This document shows, piece after piece, positions 42,596 through 53,461 of a DNA stretch of 64,000 bases. The notes under the pieces are model-generated. The model worked only from the letters and a program-made list of their open reading frames with translations, was not told the origin of the DNA and searched no databases. The stretch covers positions 1,178,001 to 1,242,000 of the forward strand of contig NZ_LT837803.1 of assembly GCF_900174485.1 (NCBI RefSeq). Direction: 5' to 3'. Source of the stretch: Sterolibacterium denitrificans (GTDB lineage: Bacteria > Pseudomonadota > Gammaproteobacteria > Burkholderiales > Rhodocyclaceae). A program made the translations under genes and the position numbers. Each line of letters opens with the position of its first letter. Within the stretch, counting starts at the first letter, position 1.

Positions 42596-44925
42596 ACATC
42601 GAAATCGACGGCGAGGCGCTGCAGGTTGCCGAAGGCAGCACCGTCATCGAAGCCGCGCATCAGCTCGGCGTCTATATTCCGCACTTCTGCTATCACAAGA
42701 AACTGTCGATCGCCGCCAGTTGCCGCATGTGCCTGGTCGAAGTCGAGAAGGCGCCCAAGCCGCTGCCGGCCTGCGCCACGCCGGTGACCAATGGCATGAA
42801 GGTGTTCACCCACTCGCCGCTGGCCGTCAAGGCGCAGAAGGGGGTGATGGAATTCCTGCTGATCAACCATCCCCTCGATTGCCCGGTCTGCGACCAGGGC
42901 GGCGAATGCCAGTTGCAGGATCTCTCGGTCGGCTATGGCTACGACAATTCCCGCTTCATCGAAGCCAAGCGAGTGGTGGTGAACAAGGATCTCGGTTCGC
43001 TGATCCGCACCGACATGACGCGCTGCATCCACTGCACCCGCTGCGTGCGTTTCCTCGAGGAAATCGGCGGCCAGATCGAGCTCGGCCAGGCCAATCGCGG
43101 CGACCGTTCGGAGATCATGCCCTTCATCGAAGGTTCGATCAAATCCGAACTCTCCGGCAACATCATCGACCTGTGCCCGGTCGGTGCGCTGACCTCCAAG
43201 CCGTTCCGTTTCTCCGCCCGCACCTGGGAACTGGCGCGGCGCAAGTCGGTCAGTCCGCACGACGGCCTGGGCAGCAATCTGGCGGTGCAGACCAAGCACG
43301 ACAAAGTGATGCGCGTGTTGCCGCTGGAAAACGAAGACATCAACGAATGCTGGCTGTCGGACAAGGACCGCTTCTCTTACGAAGCCTTGAATTCCGCGGA
43401 GCGCCTGACCAAACCCATGCTCAAGCATGGCGGCGAATGGCATGAAGTGGATTGGGCGCGGGCGCTCGATTATGTCGCCCATGCGCTGAACGACATCGCG
43501 CGCAACCAGCCGGCGGGTAGCATCGCCACCCTGGCCAGCCCGCATGCCACGCTGGAAGAACTGTATCTGGCGCAGAAACTCACGCGCGGTCTGGCTGGCG
43601 TCATCGACTCGCGCCTGCGCACCAGCGACTTCGGCCTGGATGGCCAGCGTCAGGGCATTCCCTGGCTGGGCATGAAGATTTCCGAAATCAGCCAGCTCGA
43701 TCGCGTGCTGGTGATCGGCAGCTTCCTGCGCAAGGATCATCCGCTGATCGCCCAGCGCTTGCGTCGCCGCGCCAGGCAGGGTGCCCAGGTTTCCCTGCTG
43801 CACGTCACGGCCGATGATCCGCTCATCCGGCTGCATGCCAGCGCCTTTGCCGCGCCGCGTGAGTTGCCGGCGCTGCTGGCTCAGGTCGTCAAGTCGGCCG
43901 CCGAACAGAAAGGCGTGTCCGTGGCTGCCGAACTGGCGGCCGTGCAGGTCGGCGAGGATGCGCGGCGGATTGCCGCCAGTCTGCTTTCCGCAGCCAATGG
44001 CGCGGTCTTCCTCGGCAACTATGCCGAGCAGCACGCCCAGGCGGCGGTACTGCAGGCGCTGGCGCAGCAATTGGCCGAAATCACCGGCGTGCGCCTGGGT
44101 TATCTGGGGGCTGCCGCGAACAGCGTCGGTGCCTATGTCGCCGGCGCCGTGGCCCAAGGCGCGGACGACAATGCCGCGCGATTGCTGGCCACGCCGCGCA
44201 AGGCCTATCTGCTGCTGCAGACGGAACCGGAACTCGATTGCGTCAACCCGCGTGCCGCCGTGGCCGCACTGAAGCAGGCCGCAACCGTGGTGGCATTGAC
44301 CGCCTTCAAGTCGGCCAGCCTCATGGAACATGCCGACGTGTTGCTGCCGGTTGCGCCGTTTACCGAGACTTCGGGCAGTTTCGTGAATGGCGAAGGCCGG
44401 CTGCAGAGCTTCAATGCCGTGGTCAAGGCCCAGGGTGAAGCGCGCCCGGCCTGGAAAGTGCTGCGCGTGCTGGGCAACCTCACCGGGCAGGACGGTTTCG
44501 ATTACGCCAGCAGCGAAGACGTGCGCAACGAATTGCTGCCGGAGGCGCCGGCATTCGTCGCTGGCCTGAACAACCAGGCGCGTGCCGTCTGCAGCGCGGC
44601 CGACCTCCAGTCCTCAGGCAAGGGTCTGCAGCGCATTGCCGAAGTGCCGAGCTATTTTGCCGACGCCCTGGTGCGTCGCGCGCCCAGTCTGCAGAAGACG
44701 CCGGATGCCGCCCCGCCTGCGGCGCGCATGAGCGCGGCAACCCTGCAGCAGTTGAACCTGACCGCCGGGCAGAACGTGCGCGTGCGCCAGGACGGCGGCG
44801 AAGTGCAACTGCCGGCGCAGATCGACGACAGCCTGCCCGATGGCTGCCTGCGCGTGGCGGCAGCCCATGCCAGCACGGCGGCGCTGGGTGCGGCCACCGC
44901 TGAAATTACTGTGGAACGTGCATGA
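42589..44925 (+). CDS. nuoG: NADH-quinone oxidoreductase subunit G
   Basis: A 778-residue iron-sulfur subunit carrying clusters N1b, N4 and N5. The N-terminal ferredoxin domain has Cys34, Cys45, Cys48 and Cys62. The His-Cys3 site of N5 is His94, Cys98, Cys101 and Cys107 ([19 protein letters not shown]). [12 protein letters not shown] and a later Cys serve N4. The rest is molybdopterin-oxidoreductase-like and holds no obvious cofactor. No N7 motif (CxxC-x3-C-x27-C) was seen. The start [20 protein letters not shown] overlaps the nuoF stop by 7 bp. Confidence 0.96.
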   Translation: MLDIEIDGEALQVAEGSTVIEAAHQLGVYIPHFCYHKKLSIAASCRMCLVEVEKAPKPLPACATPVTNGMKVFTHSPLAVKAQKGVMEFLLINHPLDCPVCDQGGECQLQDLSVGYGYDNSRFIEAKRVVVNKDLGSLIRTDMTRCIHCTRCVRFLEEIGGQIELGQANRGDRSEIMPFIEGSIKSELSGNIIDLCPVGALTSKPFRFSARTWELARRKSVSPHDGLGSNLAVQTKHDKVMRVLPLENEDINECWLSDKDRFSYEALNSAERLTKPMLKHGGEWHEVDWARALDYVAHALNDIARNQPAGSIATLASPHATLEELYLAQKLTRGLAGVIDSRLRTSDFGLDGQRQGIPWLGMKISEISQLDRVLVIGSFLRKDHPLIAQRLRRRARQGAQVSLLHVTADDPLIRLHASAFAAPRELPALLAQVVKSAAEQKGVSVAAELAAVQVGEDARRIAASLLSAANGAVFLGNYAEQHAQAAVLQALAQQLAEITGVRLGYLGAAANSVGAYVAGAVAQGADDNAARLLATPRKAYLLLQTEPELDCVNPRAAVAALKQAATVVALTAFKSASLMEHADVLLPVAPFTETSGSFVNGEGRLQSFNAVVKAQGEARPAWKVLRVLGNLTGQDGFDYASSEDVRNELLPEAPAFVAGLNNQARAVCSAADLQSSGKGLQRIAEVPSYFADALVRRAPSLQKTPDAAPPAARMSAATLQQLNLTAGQNVRVRQDGGEVQLPAQIDDSLPDGCLRVAAAHASTAALGAATAEITVERA

Positions 44926-45974
44926 TGATGGAACTCCTCAAGCCCGTGCAGGACGTCCTCGGCCCCTGGTGGCCGCTGGTCTGGACGCTGGTGAAGATCG
45001 TCGGCGTGCTGCTGCCGCTGCTGCTCTGCGTGGCCTACATGACCTATGCCGAACGCAAGGTGCTGGCCTACATGCATGTGCGCATCGGCCCGAACCGCAT
45101 CGGTCCGGTCGGTCTGCTGCAGCCTTTTGCCGATGCGCTGAAGATGATCTTCAAGGAAGTCATCATCCCCGGCAAGTCGAACAAGGCGCTGTTCATCACC
45201 GGCCCGGTACTGGCCTTCGCTCCGGCGCTGGCGATCTGGGCGGCGGTGCCTTTCTCCGACGGTTATGTGCTGGCCAACATCGATGCCGGCGTGCTCTACA
45301 TCCTGGCGATTTCCTCGCTGGGCGCCTATGGCGCGATCATCGCGGGCTGGGCGTCGAACTCCAAATACGCTTTCCTCGGCGCGATGCGCATGACGGCGCA
45401 GATGGTGTCGTATGAAATCGCCATGGGCTTCGCGCTGGTGACCGTGCTGATGATTTCCGGCAGCCTCAACTTGACCGAAATCGTCCATGGCCAGGGGCGC
45501 GGCATGCTGGCCGAGACGCCCGTGCAATTCCTTTCCTGGAACTGGTTGCCCTTGCTGCCGATGTTCCTGGTGTATGTGATTTCCGGCGTCGCCGAATGCA
45601 ACCGCAGCCCTTTCGACGTGGTGGAAGGCGAGTCGGAAGTCGTCGCCGGCCACATGATCGAATATTCCGGCATGGCCTTCGCGCTGTTCTTCCTCGCCGA
45701 ATACGCCAACATGATCCTCGTCTCGCTGATGACGGCGATCTTCTTCCTCGGCGGCTGGCTTTCGCCGGTCAGCTTCCTGCCGGACGGCTTCGCCTGGCTG
45801 GCGCTGAAGACGGCGGCCCTGTTGTTCGGCTTTCTCTGGTATCGCGCCACCTTCCCCCGCTACCGCTACGACCAGATCATGCGTCTGGGTTGGAAGGTGT
45901 TCGTGCCGCTGTGCATTGCCTGGATGCTGGTTATCGGCGTCTGGATGATGTCGCCGCTCAACATCTGGAAGTGA
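44922..45974 (+). CDS. nuoH: NADH-quinone oxidoreductase subunit H
   Basis: A 350-residue membrane subunit with eight or more transmembrane helices that lines the quinone tunnel. Signatures are [40 protein letters not shown], and [19 protein letters not shown], the highly conserved acidic loop coupling quinone reduction to the membrane arm. The start overlaps the nuoG stop as ATGA; two consecutive Met codons are possible starts. Intact. Confidence 0.97.
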   Translation: MMMELLKPVQDVLGPWWPLVWTLVKIVGVLLPLLLCVAYMTYAERKVLAYMHVRIGPNRIGPVGLLQPFADALKMIFKEVIIPGKSNKALFITGPVLAFAPALAIWAAVPFSDGYVLANIDAGVLYILAISSLGAYGAIIAGWASNSKYAFLGAMRMTAQMVSYEIAMGFALVTVLMISGSLNLTEIVHGQGRGMLAETPVQFLSWNWLPLLPMFLVYVISGVAECNRSPFDVVEGESEVVAGHMIEYSGMAFALFFLAEYANMILVSLMTAIFFLGGWLSPVSFLPDGFAWLALKTAALLFGFLWYRATFPRYRYDQIMRLGWKVFVPLCIAWMLVIGVWMMSPLNIWK

Positions 45975-45978
45975 TGTC

Positions 45979-46467
45979 ATGGGTGCAATGAAACAGTTCA
46001 TCAACAGTCTGTTCCTCACGGAGTTGCGCGCCGGCATGGCCGTGACCTGGCGGTATCTGTGGAAGCCGAAGATCACCATCCAGTATCCGGAAGAGAAGAC
46101 CCCGCAGAGCAATCGTTTCCGCGGCCTGCATGCCCTGCGCCGCTATCCGAATGGCGAGGAACGCTGCATTGCCTGCAAGTTGTGCGAAGCCGTCTGCCCG
46201 GCGATGGCCATCACCATCGAGTCGGACGAGCGTGACGATGGTTCGCGCCGCACCACGCGCTATGACATCGATCTGACCAAGTGCATCTTCTGCGGCTTCT
46301 GCGAGGAAGCCTGTCCGGTCGATGCGGTGGTGCTCACGCGGATTCATGAATACCACGGCGAAGCGCGCGGCGATCTGTACTACACCAAGCAGATGCTGCT
46401 GGCGGTGGGCGACAGGAACGAAGCACAGATCGCGAAGGACCGCGAACAGGATGCCCAATTCAGGTAA
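45979..46467 (+). CDS. nuoI: NADH-quinone oxidoreductase subunit I
   Basis: A 162-residue ferredoxin-like subunit with two [4Fe-4S] clusters (N6a, N6b). The motifs are [12 protein letters not shown] (Cys63, 66, 69, 73) and [12 protein letters not shown] (Cys102, 105, 108, 112). An N-terminal amphipathic segment anchors it near NuoH. It starts 4 bp after nuoH. nuoJ follows after a 58-bp gap, the widest in this part of the operon. Confidence 0.98.
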   Translation: MGAMKQFINSLFLTELRAGMAVTWRYLWKPKITIQYPEEKTPQSNRFRGLHALRRYPNGEERCIACKLCEAVCPAMAITIESDERDDGSRRTTRYDIDLTKCIFCGFCEEACPVDAVVLTRIHEYHGEARGDLYYTKQMLLAVGDRNEAQIAKDREQDAQFR

Positions 46468-46525
46468 GGAGTGAAGGGGAGCCGGCTGACTGCCCGTTGC
46501 GGCATGCAGATACTCACCGAGAACC

Positions 46526-47155
46526 ATGGACTTCAAAATCGCAATTTTCTATTTCCTTGCTGCCGTGATGGTATTCGCCGCCTTGCGCGTGATCACCGCG
46601 CGCAATCCGGTGCATGCCGTCCTCTTTCTGGTGATGGCATTCTTCAATGCCGCCGGTATCTGGCTGCTGCTGCAGGCGGAGTTTCTCGCCATCGTGCTGG
46701 TGATGGTGTATGTCGGCGCGGTGATGGTGCTGTTCCTGTTCGTGGTGATGATGATCGACATCAACATCGAGCGGCTGCGTGAAGGCTTCTGGCGCTACTT
46801 GCCGCTGGGGGCGCTCATCGGCGGTTTCATGGTGCTGGAAATGGCGCTGGTGCTCGGCGGCAGTTATTTCTCGGCCGGGACCATGCCGGCGCCGGCCGAG
46901 CTCGCTGCGGACTTCAGCAATACCAAGCAGCTTGGCCGTCTGTTATTCACCGAATATGTCTATCCGTTCGAACTCGCTTCGGTCGTGCTGCTGGTGGCGA
47001 TCATTGCCGCCGTGATGATCACGCATCGCCGCCGCAGCGACAGAAAGTCGCAGCGCGTACCGTCACAGGTCGCGGCCAGCAAGAGTGAACGGCTGCGTCT
47101 GGTGAACATGCCCAGCGAGCAGGAAAGCCCCGCAGCGGCGGCAGAGAAGGAATAA
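46526..47155 (+). CDS. nuoJ: NADH-quinone oxidoreductase subunit J
   Basis: A 209-residue membrane subunit with five transmembrane helices. Family features include the opening [20 protein letters not shown] and the helix with the conserved pi-bulge region [18 protein letters not shown]. The C-terminal about 45 residues are basic and hydrophilic and face the cytoplasm. NuoJ sits between the quinone module and NuoK in the membrane arm. Starts with ATG; nuoK follows after 10 bp. Confidence 0.96.
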   Translation: MDFKIAIFYFLAAVMVFAALRVITARNPVHAVLFLVMAFFNAAGIWLLLQAEFLAIVLVMVYVGAVMVLFLFVVMMIDINIERLREGFWRYLPLGALIGGFMVLEMALVLGGSYFSAGTMPAPAELAADFSNTKQLGRLLFTEYVYPFELASVVLLVAIIAAVMITHRRRSDRKSQRVPSQVAASKSERLRLVNMPSEQESPAAAAEKE

Positions 47156-47165
47156 GGAAACGGAT

Positions 47166-47477
47166 ATGGGCAGCCTGTCTCTCTCACACTATCTGATCCT
47201 GGGCGCGATTCTTTTCGCGATCAGCGTCGTCGGCATCTTCCTCAACCGCAAGAACCTCATCGTGTTGCTGATGGCGGTGGAATTGATGCTGCTGGCGGTG
47301 AACATCAACTTCGTGGCTTTTTCGCACTACTTGGGCGATCCCAACGGCCAGCTTTTCGTCCTCTTCATCCTGACGGTGGCGGCGGCGGAAGCGGCCATCG
47401 GCCTGGCGATCCTGGTGGCGCTGTTCCGCAATCTCTCCACCATCCATGTCGATGACCTCGACAGTCTCAAGGGTTAA
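47166..47477 (+). CDS. nuoK: NADH-quinone oxidoreductase subunit K
   Basis: A 103-residue MnhC/MrpC-like membrane subunit with three helices. The conserved Glu residues of the proton path lie in [20 protein letters not shown] and in [17 protein letters not shown]. The start [20 protein letters not shown] is preceded by AAGGA. Length is normal (about 101). Ten bp after nuoJ and 9 bp before nuoL. Confidence 0.97.
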   Translation: MGSLSLSHYLILGAILFAISVVGIFLNRKNLIVLLMAVELMLLAVNINFVAFSHYLGDPNGQLFVLFILTVAAAEAAIGLAILVALFRNLSTIHVDDLDSLKG

Positions 47478-47486
47478 ATCCGAGCG

Positions 47487-49472
47487 ATGGACATGAAAAC
47501 GCTTTATCTGGTTGTGCCGCTGGCGCCGCTGTTCGGCGCCATTCTCGCGGGCCTGTTTGGCAAGCGCATCGGTCGGGCCGGCGCGCATACCGTGACCATT
47601 CTCGGCGTGGCCATCGCCTTCGTCGCCTCGGTGATGATCTTCCTCGACGTGCAGGCCGGCAACACCTTCAACGGCAGCGTCTATCAATGGATGGAGACGG
47701 ATGGCCTGAAGCTCGAAATCGGCTTCCTGATCGATCCCCTGACCACCATGATGATGCTGGTGGTGACTTTCGTCTCGCTGATGGTGCATATCTACACCAT
47801 CGGCTACATGCACGACGATCCGGGCTATCAGCGTTTCTTCAGTTACATCTCGCTGTTCACCTTCTCGATGCTGATGCTGGTGATGTCCAACAACTTCCTC
47901 CAGTTGTTCTTCGGTTGGGAAGCGGTGGGCCTGGTTTCCTATCTGCTGATCGGCTTCTGGTACACCCGGCCGACGGCGATCTACGCCAACCTCAAGGCTT
48001 TTCTGGTCAACCGCGTCGGCGACTTCGGCTTCATCCTCGGCATCGGCCTGATCGCCGCCTATGCCGGCTCGCTGGATTACGCCGAGGTCTTCGCCCAGCG
48101 CGAAATGCTGGCCGCGCAGAATATCGAACTCTTTACCGGCACGCCCTGGCTGCTGATCACCGTGATCTGCATCTGCCTGTTCGTCGGCGCGATGGGCAAG
48201 TCGGCGCAATTTCCGCTGCACGTCTGGCTGCCCGACTCGATGGAAGGCCCGACGCCGATCTCCGCCCTGATCCACGCCGCCACCATGGTGACGGCTGGCA
48301 TCTTCATGGTCACGCGCATGTCGCCGCTGTTCGAGCTGTCCGACGCGGCGCTGTCCTTCGTCATGGTGATCGGCGCCATCACCGCGCTGTTCATGGGCTT
48401 TCTCGGCATCATCCAGAACGACATCAAGCGCGTCGTCGCCTACTCGACGCTCTCGCAGTTGGGCTACATGACCGTGGCGCTGGGCGCTTCGGCCTATTCG
48501 ATCGCCGTCTTCCACCTGATGACCCATGCCTTCTTCAAGGCGCTGCTGTTCCTCGGCGCCGGTTCGGTGATCATCGGCTGCCACCACAACCAGGACATCC
48601 GCTACATGGGTGGCCTGTGGAAGCACATGAAGATCACCTGGATCACTTCCCTGATCGGCTCGTTGGCACTGATCGGCCTGCCTTTCTTCTCGGGCTTCTA
48701 TTCCAAGGATTCGATCATCGAGGCCGTGGCCCTGTCCAACCTGCCGGGCTCGGGTTTTGCCTATTTCGCCGTGGTCGCCGGCGTCTTCGTCACCGCCTTC
48801 TACTCCTTCCGCATGTACTTCCTGGTCTTCCATGGCAAGGAGCGCTACGACCAGGCGCCGCATGACGATCATCACGATGATCATCATCACGGCGGCACGC
48901 CGCACGAGTCTCCCTGGGTGGTCTGGCTGCCGCTGGTGGCGCTGGCGATTCCGTCCATCGTCATCGGTTACATCGCCATCGAACCGATGCTCTATGGCGG
49001 CTATTTCGGCGATGCCATCGCCATCGCTCCGGCGCATGCCGCCATGGCGCATCTGAAGAGCGAGTTCCACGGCGCCACCGCCATGGCCTTGCACGGCATG
49101 ACTCAACTGCCTTTCATCCTGGCCGTTGCCGGGGTCGTGCTGGCCTGGTTCTTCTATCTCAAGCGCCCCGAGATTCCGACCTTCATCATGCAGCGCTGCA
49201 AGCCGATCTACACCCTGCTGGAGAACAAATACTATTTCGACAAGATCAACGAAGTGGTGTTTGCCGGCGGCGCCCGCGGTCTCGGCCGTGGCCTGTGGAA
49301 GGGCGGCGACCAGATGCTTATCGACGGCCTGCTGGTGAACGGTTCGGCGCGCGTGGTCGGCTGGGTGTCCGCGATTTCACGCCGGCTGCAAACCGGCTAC
49401 GTCTACCAGTATGCCTTCATGATGATATTCGGCGTCTTCGTCCTGCTGACGCTGTGGATCTTCCGGGCTTGA
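47487..49472 (+). CDS. nuoL: NADH-quinone oxidoreductase subunit L
   Basis: A 661-residue antiporter-like proton-pumping subunit. Hallmarks: FFGWEAVGLVSYLLIGFWYT with the conserved Glu, KSAQFPLHVWLPDSMEGPTP with the Lys and Pro of the broken helix, the pumping Lys in TLSQLGYMTVALGASAYS-flanking helices, and a long C-terminal lateral helix. A His/Asp-rich loop, DDHHDDHHHGG, near residue 465 is a local feature of this protein that may bind metal or simply be a polar loop. nuoM follows after 72 bp. Confidence 0.96.
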   Translation: MDMKTLYLVVPLAPLFGAILAGLFGKRIGRAGAHTVTILGVAIAFVASVMIFLDVQAGNTFNGSVYQWMETDGLKLEIGFLIDPLTTMMMLVVTFVSLMVHIYTIGYMHDDPGYQRFFSYISLFTFSMLMLVMSNNFLQLFFGWEAVGLVSYLLIGFWYTRPTAIYANLKAFLVNRVGDFGFILGIGLIAAYAGSLDYAEVFAQREMLAAQNIELFTGTPWLLITVICICLFVGAMGKSAQFPLHVWLPDSMEGPTPISALIHAATMVTAGIFMVTRMSPLFELSDAALSFVMVIGAITALFMGFLGIIQNDIKRVVAYSTLSQLGYMTVALGASAYSIAVFHLMTHAFFKALLFLGAGSVIIGCHHNQDIRYMGGLWKHMKITWITSLIGSLALIGLPFFSGFYSKDSIIEAVALSNLPGSGFAYFAVVAGVFVTAFYSFRMYFLVFHGKERYDQAPHDDHHDDHHHGGTPHESPWVVWLPLVALAIPSIVIGYIAIEPMLYGGYFGDAIAIAPAHAAMAHLKSEFHGATAMALHGMTQLPFILAVAGVVLAWFFYLKRPEIPTFIMQRCKPIYTLLENKYYFDKINEVVFAGGARGLGRGLWKGGDQMLIDGLLVNGSARVVGWVSAISRRLQTGYVYQYAFMMIFGVFVLLTLWIFRA

Positions 49473-49544
49473 GTGCGTGAAGCACTTCAACGACGCACGG
49501 AATAAACACCAGACAGTACGGATGCTCGACAGGAATCCACCGAG

Positions 49545-51038
49545 ATGATTGCCTCAAACTTTCTAAGCCTAGCGATCTGGGTACCCATCCTTGGGGCCAT
49601 GGTCGTGCTCCTCGCCGGTTCGGACCGCAACGCCGGACTCACCCGGGGCATCGCACTGATTGCCGCCCTGGCCGGTTTTCTGGTCACCATCCCGCTGTAC
49701 GTGAATTTCGATACGGCGCAGAGCGCGATGCAGTTCGTCGAACACGCGCTCTGGGTGCCGCAGTACAACATCAACTACTACCTCGGCGTGGATGGCATCT
49801 CGGTGCTCTTCATCCTGCTCAACAGTTTCATCACCATCCTGGTGGTGCTGGCCGGCTGGCGGGTGATCCAAAGCCGGGTAGCCCAATACATGGCCGCCTT
49901 CCTCGCCATGTCGGGCCTGATGAACGGCATCTTCTGCGCGCTCGATGGCGTGCTGTTCTACGTCTTCTTCGAAGCCTCGCTGATTCCGATGTACATCATC
50001 ATCGGCGTCTGGGGCGGGCCGAATCGCGTCTATGCGGCCTTCAAGTTCTTCCTCTACACGCTGGCCGGCTCGCTGCTGATGCTGATTTCGCTGCTCTACC
50101 TGTTCCTGCAGTCGGGCAGCTTCAACATCCTCGACTGGCACGCGCTGCCGCTGGGCCTGACGGCGCAGACCTGGCTGTTCATCGCCTTCTTCTTCGCCTT
50201 TGCCGTCAAGGTGCCGATGTGGCCGGTGCATACCTGGTTGCCGGATGCCCACGTCGAAGCGCCCACTGGCGGCTCGGTGGTGCTGGCCGCGATCATGCTG
50301 AAGCTTGGCGCCTACGGCTTCCTGCGCTTCTCGCTGCCGATCCTGCCGGATGCCAGCCAGGAACTCGCCGGCTACATGATCGCGCTGTCGCTGATCGCTG
50401 TGATCTACATCGGTTTCGTCGCCATCATCCAGGGCGACATGAAGAAGCTGGTGGCCTACTCTTCGGTTTCGCACATGGGCTTCGTCACCCTGGGCTTCTT
50501 CCTCTTTAACCAGATCGGCCTCGAAGGCGCGCTGGTGCAGATGATTTCCCACGGCTTCGTTTCCGGTGCCATGTTCCTTTGCATCGGCGTCATGTACGAT
50601 CGCCTGCACAGCCGCCAGATCGGCGATTACGGCGGCGTGGTGAACACCATGCCGAAATTCGCCGCCTTCTTCCTGCTGTTCTCCATGGCCAACTCCGGCC
50701 TGCCGGCCACCTCCGGTTTCGTCGGCGAATTCATGGTCGTCCTCGGCGCGGTGAAATACAACTTCTGGATCGGTTTCGGAGCGGCGATCTCGCTGATCCT
50801 CGGCGCGGCCTATTCGCTGTGGATGTACAAGCGGGTGGTCTTCGGGGGCGTCGGCAACAAGCATGTCGCCGAAATGGCCGACCTCGACCGCCGCGAGTTC
50901 TTCATTCTTGGCGTATTGGCGCTGTGTGTACTGGGCATGGGCCTGTATCCCTTCCCCTTCACCGAGGTCATGCACGTTTCGGTCGAGCATCTGCTTGAGC
51001 ATGTGTCGACCGGCAAGCTGACCCTGGTGGCGCCCTAA
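49545..51038 (+). CDS. nuoM: NADH-quinone oxidoreductase subunit M
   Basis: A 497-residue antiporter-like subunit. Conserved elements include VLFYVFFEASLIPMYIIIGV with the essential Glu, AVKVPMWPVHTWLPDAHVEA with the essential Lys, and KLVAYSSVSHMGFVTLGFF in the next half. The 14-helix fold is evident in the hydrophobicity of the sequence. The start MIASNFLSLAIWVPILGAMV has only a weak upstream GA-rich element. Intact. Confidence 0.96.
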   Translation: MIASNFLSLAIWVPILGAMVVLLAGSDRNAGLTRGIALIAALAGFLVTIPLYVNFDTAQSAMQFVEHALWVPQYNINYYLGVDGISVLFILLNSFITILVVLAGWRVIQSRVAQYMAAFLAMSGLMNGIFCALDGVLFYVFFEASLIPMYIIIGVWGGPNRVYAAFKFFLYTLAGSLLMLISLLYLFLQSGSFNILDWHALPLGLTAQTWLFIAFFFAFAVKVPMWPVHTWLPDAHVEAPTGGSVVLAAIMLKLGAYGFLRFSLPILPDASQELAGYMIALSLIAVIYIGFVAIIQGDMKKLVAYSSVSHMGFVTLGFFLFNQIGLEGALVQMISHGFVSGAMFLCIGVMYDRLHSRQIGDYGGVVNTMPKFAAFFLLFSMANSGLPATSGFVGEFMVVLGAVKYNFWIGFGAAISLILGAAYSLWMYKRVVFGGVGNKHVAEMADLDRREFFILGVLALCVLGMGLYPFPFTEVMHVSVEHLLEHVSTGKLTLVAP

Positions 51039-51082
51039 ACAACTGAGCAACCGAGCAACCGGCTGATCAAAGAGATTCAAAT

Positions 51083-52561
51083 ATGAACTTCGTCATACCT
51101 GATTTCTATCCTGCGGCTGCGGAGCTCTTTCTCCTGGCGATGGCTTGCGCCATCCTGCTGCTCGACCTGGTCCTGCCGGCAAGCCGGCGCTGGCTGATTC
51201 CGCTGGCGACTCAGGCGACGCTGATCGGCTGCGCCCTGATTTCCTACAGCATGCTGCGCGATGGCCAGGTGGTGCTGACTTTCAGCAACATGTTCGTGAA
51301 TGACGCCTTCGGCAATCTGCTGAAGATCCTCGTCGATATCGTGCTGATCTTCATGATCGTCTACAACCGCCGCTATCTGGCGGAGCGCGGCCTGGAGAAA
51401 AGCGAGTATTACCTGCTGCTGCTGTTCGGCGCCCTGGGCATGAAGGTGCTGATTTCGGCCAGCCATCTGCTCAGTATCTACCTGGGCCTCGAACTGCTCT
51501 CGCTGACGCTGTATGCCCTGGTGGCGCTGGACCGCGATTCGGCCAAGGCCACCGAGGCGGCGATGAAATATTTCGTCCTCGGCGCTCTGGCCTCGGGTCT
51601 GCTGCTGTATGGCATGTCGATGATTTATGGCGCCACGGGCACGCTGGAAATCGGCGGCATCGCCCAGGCGCTGTACCATGGCGCGGTCAACAAGCCGGTA
51701 CTGCAGTTCGGTCTGGTGTTCCTGGTTGCCGGGCTGGCCTTCAAGCTGGGTGCGGTGCCTTTCCACATGTGGATTCCCGACGTCTATCACGGCGCGCCGA
51801 CGCCCATCACCCTGCTGATCGGCTCGGCGCCCAAGCTGGCTGCCTTCGCCATGGCGATGCGTCTGCTGGTGTATGGCTTGCTCGATCTGGCCGACCAGTG
51901 GCAACTGATGCTGATGATCATGGCCGCGTTGTCGATCGCCATCGGCAATCTCGCCGCCATTGCGCAGACCAACCTCAAGCGCATGCTGGCCTACTCGACG
52001 ATCTCGCACATGGGCTTCCTGCTGCTGGGTCTGCTCAGCGGCGTGGCGGACGGCGGTGTCGACCCCAACCGCGCCATTGCCGCGTACAGTTCGGCGCTGT
52101 ATTACGCCATTGCCTACGTGCTGATGAGCCTGGGTGCCTTCGGCATGATCCTGCTGCTCTCGCGCGCCGGGCACGAGGCCGAGAACATCGACGACTTCAA
52201 GGGCCTCAACCAGCGCAGCCCGTGGTTTGCCGCGATGATGGCGATCCTGATGTTTTCGATGGCCGGCATACCCTTCTTCATCGGCTTCTGGGCCAAGTTC
52301 CTGGTGCTGCTGGCGGTCATCGACGCCGGCCATCTGTGGCTCGCCCTGTTCGCCATCTTCTTCTCGCTGATCGGCGCGTTCTACTACCTGCGCATCGTCA
52401 AGCTGATGTATTTCGACGCGCCGACGGACAAATCGCTGATCCAGGCCGGCTTCGACATGCGCATCCTGCTTTCGGTGAACGGCCTCGCCGTCGCCGTGCT
52501 CGGCCTGTTCCCGCAGATCGCCATGTATCTCGGCACGATCAGCCTGCTGCGTTCCCTCTGA
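51083..52561 (+). CDS. nuoN: NADH-quinone oxidoreductase subunit N
   Basis: A 492-residue antiporter-like subunit and the last complex I gene. It has [20 protein letters not shown] with the conserved Glu, [20 protein letters not shown] with the Lys, and [20 protein letters not shown]. The operon order A-N is complete. A hairpin lies just beyond, then a NUDIX gene. No DUF2818 gene, often seen after nuoN in betaproteobacteria, is present. Confidence 0.96.
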   Translation: MNFVIPDFYPAAAELFLLAMACAILLLDLVLPASRRWLIPLATQATLIGCALISYSMLRDGQVVLTFSNMFVNDAFGNLLKILVDIVLIFMIVYNRRYLAERGLEKSEYYLLLLFGALGMKVLISASHLLSIYLGLELLSLTLYALVALDRDSAKATEAAMKYFVLGALASGLLLYGMSMIYGATGTLEIGGIAQALYHGAVNKPVLQFGLVFLVAGLAFKLGAVPFHMWIPDVYHGAPTPITLLIGSAPKLAAFAMAMRLLVYGLLDLADQWQLMLMIMAALSIAIGNLAAIAQTNLKRMLAYSTISHMGFLLLGLLSGVADGGVDPNRAIAAYSSALYYAIAYVLMSLGAFGMILLLSRAGHEAENIDDFKGLNQRSPWFAAMMAILMFSMAGIPFFIGFWAKFLVLLAVIDAGHLWLALFAIFFSLIGAFYYLRIVKLMYFDAPTDKSLIQAGFDMRILLSVNGLAVAVLGLFPQIAMYLGTISLLRSL

Positions 52562-52572
52562 CCACCCATCGC

Positions 52573-52604
52573 CGGTAGCGTAGTGCCCAAGCCCTGCGCT
52601 ACCG
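52573..52604 (+). terminator. Hairpin after nuoN
   Basis: CGGTAGCG (52573-52580) and CGCTACCG (52597-52604), a perfect 8-bp stem with a 16-nt loop, start 11 bp after the nuoN stop. There is no T run, so it may be an RNA-stabilising or Rho-assisted 3' end rather than a strong terminator. Confidence 0.35.
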
Positions 52605-52627
52605 CCTGACCGGCAGCCGATCCTCGC

Positions 52628-53209
52628 ATGCCCGACATGTCAGACAAGGACGAGTCGCACCTCATCGAAACCTGCATCAGCAGCGAAACCGTGTTCCACG
52701 GTCGTCTGCTGCACGTCCAGAGCGACCGCGTACGCCTGCCGGATGGCGGCGAGAGCGTGCGCGAATACATCCGCCACCCCGGCGCGGTGGTCATGCTTGC
52801 CACGCTCGACAACGGCAAGCTGCTGTTCGAGCGCCAGTTCCGCTACCCCGTCGGCCAGGTGTTCCTCGAACTACCCGCCGGCAAGATCGACGCCGGCGAA
52901 CCCATCCTCGACACCGCGCGCCGCGAGCTGCGCGAGGAAACCGGCTACAAGGCTCGCCACTGGCGCCACCTCGGCGTCATGCACCCGTGCATCGGCTACT
53001 CCAACGAACGCATCGAAATCTTCCTCGCCCACGGCCTGAGCTTCGTCGGCCACGAACGCGATCACGGCGAGTTCCTCGAAGTCGTCGAACTCTCACTGGC
53101 CGACGCCCTGCTGGCCGTGCGCGATGGCGAAATCACCGACGCCAAAACCATCACTGCCCTGTTCTGGGCGGACAAGATTTTTTCCGGAGTCTGGCAGATT
53201 CCGGGGTGA
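52628..53209 (+). CDS. NUDIX hydrolase, ADP-ribose pyrophosphatase type
   Basis: A 193-residue NUDIX protein. The Nudix box starts at Gly85 (AGKIDAGE, Glu91) and continues RRELREETGY at 98-107, an exact match to GX5EX7REUXEEXGU. Upstream, QFRYPVGQVFLELPAGKID is characteristic of ADP-ribose pyrophosphatases (NudF type), which turn ADP-ribose into AMP and ribose-5-phosphate. Substrate is inferred from this subgroup. It follows nuoN by 66 bp on the same strand, an arrangement seen in betaproteobacteria and possibly linked to NAD turnover. Confidence 0.9.
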   Translation: MPDMSDKDESHLIETCISSETVFHGRLLHVQSDRVRLPDGGESVREYIRHPGAVVMLATLDNGKLLFERQFRYPVGQVFLELPAGKIDAGEPILDTARRELREETGYKARHWRHLGVMHPCIGYSNERIEIFLAHGLSFVGHERDHGEFLEVVELSLADALLAVRDGEITDAKTITALFWADKIFSGVWQIPG

Positions 53210-53461
53210 GGCAGGCTGTCGCCTTTCTCAACCCAGTTGTTGGCGAGGGCAGATACATCAGCATTCAAGGACTGAATTGGCTCATGTCGAAATTGCAAAA
53301 CGTTGTGCTGAAGCGTGTTCGTGATATTCAAGCCGATCATAATTGACGCTGCGATACGCAGATTAAAATCAAAGGGGTCGATTTTCCGTTGAAAATATCG
53401 CCCCTGCCACTTTTACCTGCGGCAGAACGTGGTCATCTTTGGCTGAAGGGACGCGCACGCC
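53210..53461. other. Intergenic stretch at the left edge of the accessory island
   Basis: 252 bp with no supported gene. An imperfect hairpin near its right end pairs GGGGTCGATTTTC (53374-53386) with GAAAATATCGCCCC (53391-53404) around CGTT, with one or two bulged bases. It may end transcription of the NUDIX gene or mark the junction to acquired DNA. Nothing else was recognised. Confidence 0.35.

Noticed and set aside
47184-49106. Long His-rich minus-strand open frame over nuoL
   Set aside because: Antisense of transmembrane coding sequence; no conserved domain and no ribosome site.
53284-53346. 20-codon frame starting MSKLQNVVLKRV
   Set aside because: Too short, with no ribosome site or homology; probably chance sequence in the intergenic gap.
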